Assembly (NCBI RefSeq): GCF_009799805.1
Contig: NZ_CP047050.1
Location: forward strand, 2,184,001-2,248,000
Reading direction: 5' to 3'
Source: Myroides phaeus
Lineage (GTDB): Bacteria > Bacteroidota > Bacteroidia > Flavobacteriales > Flavobacteriaceae
Length of the DNA stretch: 64,000 bases
Shown here: piece after piece, positions 59,836 through 64,000 of the stretch
How positions within the stretch are numbered: the stretch's first letter is position 1
Layout: every line of letters starts with the position of its first letter
Program-made: the position numbers and the translations under genes
The notes under the pieces: model-generated
What the model saw: only the letters and a program-made list of their open reading frames with translations
The model's database searches: none
Told to the model about the DNA's origin: nothing

Positions 59836-62715
59836 ATGAAAAAACTCACATTATTACTTCTTATGGCAGCGTCAACTGCTATGGGGCAGAAAACCGTTGA
59901 CAAGGTTAGACAAACGCAATGGGTTGACAGCGTTTATAATACGCTTACTTTAGAGCAACGCATTGGTCAATTGTTTATGGTGGCGGCTTATTCAAACAAG
60001 AATGAAGCACACACACAAAGTTTAGAAAAGTTAATTACAGAACAACATATAGGGGGACTTATCTTTTTTCAAGGTGGTCCAGTACGACAAGCGAATATGA
60101 CTAATCGCTTGCAAAGTATGAGTACACTGCCTATGCTAATTGGTATTGATGGTGAATGGGGATTAAGTATGCGTTTAGATTCGACATACAAGTTTCCGTA
60201 CAATATGACGCTGGGGGCAGTGCAAAACATGGATCTGATAGAAGAGTTAGGTGTTGCTATGGCAAAACAAGCGAAACGCTTAGGTTTACAGTTTAACTTT
60301 GGTCCTGTATTAGACATTAACATTAATCCGCAAAACCCTATTATCGGTGTACGTTCTTACGGAGAAACACGTGAGATAGTTACAGATAGAGCGATTGCTT
60401 TTACCAAAGGATACCAAAGCCAGAATGTATTTGCAACAGGTAAACACTTTCCTGGACACGGAGATACATCGACTGACTCACATCACAAACTACCTGTAAT
60501 CAACCACGATAAAGGCAGATTAAACAAAGTAGAGTTGTGGCCATATAAGAAGATGTTTGACAACGACTTGTCAAGTGTTATGGTTGCTCACTTAAATATT
60601 CCTGCGTACGAACCAGATAGCAATGTACCAAGTTCACTATCTTATAATATCGTAACCAAGTTATTAAGAGAAGAAATGGGCTTTGAAGGGTTGATCTTTA
60701 CTGATGCTTTGAATATGAAAGGGGCATCAAACTATTTGAAACCAGGGGAAGTAGACTTAGCTGCGTTTAATGCAGGAAACGATTTACTGTTGTTTTCTGA
60801 AGACGTGCCTACTGCGTTGACAAAAATTAAAGAGGCATATAGCAAAGGAGAAATCACTGAAAAGCGTTTAGCCTATTCAGTTAAGAAGATATTAGAATAC
60901 AAGTTTAAGTCGAATATGACTAAGTTTGAGCCCATTAACACGACTACGTTAGTGGCAGACTTAAACGGGGCTGAATATGACGATTTAAACCAAAAGTTGT
61001 ATAACGAGGCGATAACTGTTGTTAAGAATGACGATAAGTTAATCCCGTTTAAACACTTAGAAAAACAACGTATTGGGTATGTGAAGTTAGGAGATGACGA
61101 TGGTAGTACGTTTTTAGAGATGTTGAAAAACTATGCAGATGTGCGAGAAGTTAATCCAACAGATTTAGATGAGATCAGTAAGTTTTCGACTATTGTGATT
61201 GGTTACCATAAAGTGGACAACCCTTGGCGTAATCACAACTTTTCAAATGAGGAGAAACAGCAGATTGTAGCTATAGCTAAGAAAACAAATACGGTATTGG
61301 TATCTTTTGCCAAGCCTTATGCTTTGTCTGGTTTGCCAACGTTTAACGGTATAAATACAGTTGTAGTTGGTTATCAGAACAACGCATTTGCACACAAAGC
61401 TGCTGCACAAGTGGTATTTGGAGCAATTGGATCAAAAGGGAAGTTACCTGTGTCTATTAATAGTCAGTATGAAGTAGAAACAGGAATTAAGACTAAACCA
61501 ATCCAACGCTTGGGGTTTTCAAGTCCGGCAAATGAAGGGATGGACCCAGCTGTGTTGGCACAGATTGATAGCATTGCCAAGCGTGCTATCGAGAGAGAGC
61601 TAACACCAGGGATGCAGATATTGGTTGCCAGACACGGGAATGTTGTTTATCAAAAGTCGTTTGGTTACCATACGTATGATAAAACAACAGCTGTAAAGGA
61701 CACCGACTTATATGATTTAGCATCGTTAACGAAGATATTGGGTAGTTTACCTATTTTAATTAAGATGTACGACCAACACAAGGTTACGATGGAGTCAAAG
61801 TTGGGTAATATGGTACCTGCGTTTAAAGGTACAGACAAAGCGAATATTACATTCAGAGATTTGTTGACACACCAATCTGGGTTACCAGCGTGGATTCCGT
61901 TTTACAAACGTACGTTAGATGAGAATAAGAAACCAGACGTTAGTTTGTACAGCTATTTTTACACGCCTGATTATCCTACGCAAGTATCGGAGAATTTATA
62001 CATTAAAAAAGGGTATACTAACGAGATTTTAAAGCAAATAGGAGAGTCTACTTTATCAAAGAAAAAAGACTATAAATACAGTGACTTAGGGTTTATTTCG
62101 TTGAAAGAATTTATTGAAGCGAAGTATAATAGTACGTTAGACAAGGTAATTCAAGACGAGTTTTTCTTAAAAATGGGAATTACACACTTGACTTATTTAC
62201 CATTGCAAAAGTTTGATATTGGAGTAATTCCACCAACGGAAGTTGACAATTACTACCGCTATACAACAGTACAAGGATACGTTCACGATATGGGAGCGGC
62301 GATGCAAGGAGGAGTAGCAGGACACGCAGGATTGTTTGGTTCGGCGTTGGATGTGGCAAAGGTAATGCAGATGTACTTGAATGAAGGGGAATATGGAGGA
62401 GAGCGTTTCTTTTCTAAATCGACATTCGACACATTTAACGACTGTGTTTATTGTGAAACTGGAAGTAGAAGAGGAATTGGTTTTGATAAACCGCAAGCAG
62501 AAGGTAAACCAGGACCAACGTGTGGTTGTGTATCTATGACAAGTTTTGGACATACTGGGTTTACAGGAACAATGGCGTGGGCAGATCCAGAGAAAGATTT
62601 AGTTTATATCTTCTTGGCCAACCGTACTTATCCGGATGCAACAATAAATAGGCTGTCTAAAGAAAACGTTAGAGAAAATATTCAGACTGTTATTTATGAG
62701 TCAATCGTGAAATAG
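59836..62715 (+). CDS. NagZ-like beta-N-acetylhexosaminidase (GH3) fused to a beta-lactamase-fold serine hydrolase
   Basis: The 959-residue protein has a signal peptide (LTLLLLMAASTAMGQ), a GH3 domain (about 35-360) with LGLQFNFGPVLDININPQNP, KHFPGHGDTSTDSHHKLPVI (Lys203-His204, and the NagZ-type Asp/His loop) and EGLIFTDALNMKGASNYL (catalytic Asp), a linking GH3_C-like domain, and a C-terminal class C beta-lactamase/DD-peptidase-like domain with Ser630-x-x-Lys633 in LASLTKILGSLPI, YSDLGFISLKEFI (Tyr motif) and SFGHTGFTGTMAW (third motif). This two-enzyme fusion is known in Bacteroidota and suits trimming of muropeptides or aminosugar glycans in the periplasm. Confidence 0.93.
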   Translation: MKKLTLLLLMAASTAMGQKTVDKVRQTQWVDSVYNTLTLEQRIGQLFMVAAYSNKNEAHTQSLEKLITEQHIGGLIFFQGGPVRQANMTNRLQSMSTLPMLIGIDGEWGLSMRLDSTYKFPYNMTLGAVQNMDLIEELGVAMAKQAKRLGLQFNFGPVLDININPQNPIIGVRSYGETREIVTDRAIAFTKGYQSQNVFATGKHFPGHGDTSTDSHHKLPVINHDKGRLNKVELWPYKKMFDNDLSSVMVAHLNIPAYEPDSNVPSSLSYNIVTKLLREEMGFEGLIFTDALNMKGASNYLKPGEVDLAAFNAGNDLLLFSEDVPTALTKIKEAYSKGEITEKRLAYSVKKILEYKFKSNMTKFEPINTTTLVADLNGAEYDDLNQKLYNEAITVVKNDDKLIPFKHLEKQRIGYVKLGDDDGSTFLEMLKNYADVREVNPTDLDEISKFSTIVIGYHKVDNPWRNHNFSNEEKQQIVAIAKKTNTVLVSFAKPYALSGLPTFNGINTVVVGYQNNAFAHKAAAQVVFGAIGSKGKLPVSINSQYEVETGIKTKPIQRLGFSSPANEGMDPAVLAQIDSIAKRAIERELTPGMQILVARHGNVVYQKSFGYHTYDKTTAVKDTDLYDLASLTKILGSLPILIKMYDQHKVTMESKLGNMVPAFKGTDKANITFRDLLTHQSGLPAWIPFYKRTLDENKKPDVSLYSYFYTPDYPTQVSENLYIKKGYTNEILKQIGESTLSKKKDYKYSDLGFISLKEFIEAKYNSTLDKVIQDEFFLKMGITHLTYLPLQKFDIGVIPPTEVDNYYRYTTVQGYVHDMGAAMQGGVAGHAGLFGSALDVAKVMQMYLNEGEYGGERFFSKSTFDTFNDCVYCETGSRRGIGFDKPQAEGKPGPTCGCVSMTSFGHTGFTGTMAWADPEKDLVYIFLANRTYPDATINRLSKENVRENIQTVIYESIVK

Positions 62716-62737
62716 TAGTTTACAAGATTATAGAGAA

Positions 62738-62768
62738 AAGAGGAGTTAGAGATAGCTCCTCTTTTTTT
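62738..62768 (+). terminator. Terminator after the NagZ-fusion gene
   Basis: AAGAGGAG (62738-62745) pairs with CTCCTCTT (62756-62763); T-run to 62768. Confidence 0.88.
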
Positions 62769-62799
62769 GTGGTCTTAAGGGATTGTGGTAGTGTTTGTG

Positions 62800-63003
62800 A
62801 AATTTCCATATTTCAGAATATTTCTGATGCATTGGTAAATATGGGAATTATGATGTGAGAGTTGATTTGTGTTTATTTGGGTAGTTGGTCAATCGGTTAG
62901 GTATTAAAAAAAGGAAGCAATATAAATTTCCATATTTCAGAATATTTCTGATGTAAAGGTAAATATGGGAATTATGATGCAAGAGTTGATTTGTGTTTAT
63001 TTG
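62800..63003. repeat. 80-bp direct repeat, two copies 124 bp apart, each with an internal inverted repeat
   Basis: 62800-62879 and 62924-63003 are nearly identical. In each, AATTTCCATATTT at the left and AAATATGGGAATT about 24 bp later form imperfect arms (copy 1: 62801-62813 and 62837-62849). No open frame crosses them. The repeats sit between the NagZ-fusion terminator and a toxin-antitoxin-like pair. Confidence 0.8.
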
Positions 63004-63191
63004 ACAATTAGTCACAATACTATAGACTTTAATAGTAGTAGTAAAGAAAGCAGTATAAATAGGATAAGTACCCTGTGTGAAGTGGCTTAGTATAAGATTG
63101 TAAAGTCCTAATGCTTTGATTTGTGGTGTTTTGTGTAATAAGATAGTAGTATATTGTATTAAGTTAAATATCTTTAAAATAAACTTATAAG

Positions 63192-63221
63192 TTGATTGTA
63201 TAAAAATAATACCTATCTTTG
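63192..63221 (+). promoter_or_regulatory. Promoter of the HigBA-like pair with overlapping inverted repeat
   Basis: TTG (63192-63194), 19-bp spacer, TATCTTTG (63214-63221): a full consensus match. TGCAC (63220-63224) and GTGCA (63239-63243) form an inverted repeat over the start region, a likely operator for the HTH partner. Confidence 0.7.
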
Positions 63222-63280
63222 CACCATACATTTATACAGTGCACTATTCAACAACAAGTATAAATGCCTATAGAAATATA

Positions 63281-63724
63281 ATGGAAACTTGGACTGACCA
63301 AGAAAAGATATTACAATTTTTAAAAGAGAATAGACAAGACATCAATCCTAAGAGTAATATTTATGCTATTGCAGATTCAATTGCAGAGGAAAGTTATCAA
63401 ATAGAAAGGAGTTTACTTGCTATAGTGAATTTAGAGCCTGTTTGTTTAGATAGGTTTTTTAGACAATTAGATAATCGTGAATTTCGTATTGTGCACTTGT
63501 CCTTAAGGAAAGGTAAAACACGTTATCTAAGACTCTATGCCGTTAGGATAGACTCATCAACATACGTAATAACAGGAGGAGCAGTTAAGTTGCCTTTGCA
63601 ACATCTAATGCAAGATAGAGAATATACAAGTATTGAACTGCATAAATTACAGCAGGTTAAATTGTTTTTAGAAGACAATGGTATATTTGATGAAGACTCT
63701 TTTTATGAATTTTTAAATATTTAA
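63281..63724 (+). CDS. RelE/HigB-type toxin-like protein
   Basis: From the ATG at 63281 (147 residues, METWTDQEKILQFL; an upstream in-frame start would fall inside the operator) the protein ends with the pattern RYLRLYAVRIDSSTYVITGG, AVKLPLQHLMQDREYTSIEL and HKLQQVKLFLEDNGIFDEDS. The 'LR.Y..R......I..GG.K' core is shared by phage-type HigB/RelE-family toxins, which cut ribosome-bound mRNA. The first 60 residues are an unusual N-terminal extension. The next gene, 6 bp on, encodes an XRE antitoxin-like protein. Toxin activity is inferred from layout and the core motif only. Confidence 0.6.
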   Translation: METWTDQEKILQFLKENRQDINPKSNIYAIADSIAEESYQIERSLLAIVNLEPVCLDRFFRQLDNREFRIVHLSLRKGKTRYLRLYAVRIDSSTYVITGGAVKLPLQHLMQDREYTSIELHKLQQVKLFLEDNGIFDEDSFYEFLNI

Positions 63725-63730
63725 ACAAGC

Positions 63731-64000
63731 ATGACAAATAAAGAAAAGTTTTTAGCACTTGTCTCTCCTGATGAAGGAAATACTGCAGCGTGGATTACTG
63801 AGCGTCAAGCTAATCGTGAATTGCATCGAACATCTCAAAAGATAGCGTTATTGATTCTAAAGCGATTGTCAGATTTGAATTGGAAGCAAAAAGACTTGGC
63901 TGAACGAATGAATGTTAGTCCACAACAAGTTAGTAAATGGGTAAAAGGAAAAGAGAATTTCAGAATTGAAACATTGCTTCATTTAGGAGAAGTGTTAGGA
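63731..64000 (+). CDS. XRE-family HigA-like antitoxin, cut by window end
   Basis: Ninety codons are visible without a stop. The N-terminal 30 residues (MTNKEKFLALVSPDEGNTAA, WITERQANRELHRTSQKIAL) lead into an XRE helix-turn-helix: LSDLNWKQKDLAERMNVSPQ, QVSKWVKGKENFRIETLLHL, GEVLG. HigA-type antitoxins neutralise the toxin and repress the shared promoter, which carries an inverted repeat at 63220-63243. The gene follows the toxin-like gene by 6 bp, the order expected for higBA. Confidence 0.85.
   Translation, partial: MTNKEKFLALVSPDEGNTAAWITERQANRELHRTSQKIALLILKRLSDLNWKQKDLAERMNVSPQQVSKWVKGKENFRIETLLHLGEVLG

Noticed and set aside
1-64000. tRNA or rRNA genes
   Set aside because: None were recognised by eye on either strand; a tRNAscan/Rfam run would be the decisive check.

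Overview
The window looks like a chromosomal segment of a low-GC Bacteroidota, most likely family Flavobacteriaceae; a Myroides-like genus is a guess from overall flavour, not something proved here. Reasons: a SusC/SusD pair, a protease with a type IX secretion sorting domain, lipoproteins with an acidic stretch after the lipid-bearing cysteine (surface-export type), DUF6266, the TamB, LptD and amidase/MCE gene neighbourhoods, and TTG-N17-21-TAnnTTTG promoters of the Bacteroidota sigma-ABfr type.

Layout. 1-3.3 kb (minus): a SusD (cut by the window edge) and SusC nutrient-uptake pair. 3.3-7.4 kb: an accessory strip. It holds a 1.2-kb noncoding region full of inverted repeats, a small XRE repressor with palindromes in front of it, a topoisomerase III C-terminal scrap, an ArdA antirestriction gene and a DUF6266 gene; the topB scrap and ArdA are typical cargo of conjugative elements, so this is probably the wreck of one. 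7.7-23 kb (plus): a Wzx/Wzy-type surface polysaccharide operon behind a good promoter. It has two UDP-sugar dehydrogenases and a UDP-GlcNAc 2-epimerase for acidic aminosugars, flippase, polymerase, pyruvyl transferase, two glycosyltransferases, a PglC-like initiating transferase, a GNAT/PLP-enzyme/ATP-grasp trio, a DegT aminotransferase, and an unexpected secreted GH56 (hyaluronidase-like) protein.

23-31 kb: two tandem nucleotidyltransferase-like genes that have lost their catalytic motif, a frameshifted secreted-protein gene, then nagB and galE. The gaps between these genes carry arrays of degenerate 7-bp words kept in strict register, and galE is bracketed by two copies of the same noncoding cassette. 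29-37 kb: four paralogous surface lipoproteins built from Ig-like modules, followed by a subtilisin-like protease secreted by the type IX system and an NlpE-like lipoprotein.

37-63 kb: mostly housekeeping and envelope genes: THUMP-like methyltransferase, AI-2E exporter, rsmE, tsaD, a TamB-like giant, pfkA-gapA-GlcNAc kinase-mgsA, ridA, lptD, amidase, MCE protein, two Fe-S electron-transfer proteins, and a NagZ/beta-lactamase-fold fusion. The right edge (62.8-64 kb) has an 80-bp direct repeat and a HigBA-like toxin-antitoxin pair cut by the window end.

Functionally the segment is dominated by envelope work: aminosugar supply (NagB, GalE, WecB, GlcNAc kinase, NagZ), polysaccharide assembly, outer-membrane biogenesis (LptD, TamB, MCE) and surface lipoproteins. 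The least explained signals are the hairpin-rich 3.4-4.3 kb region, the heptamer-word arrays, the galE cassette duplication, the Ig-module lipoprotein family and the GH56-like gene inside the polysaccharide operon. All calls come from reading the sequence; no database search was run.
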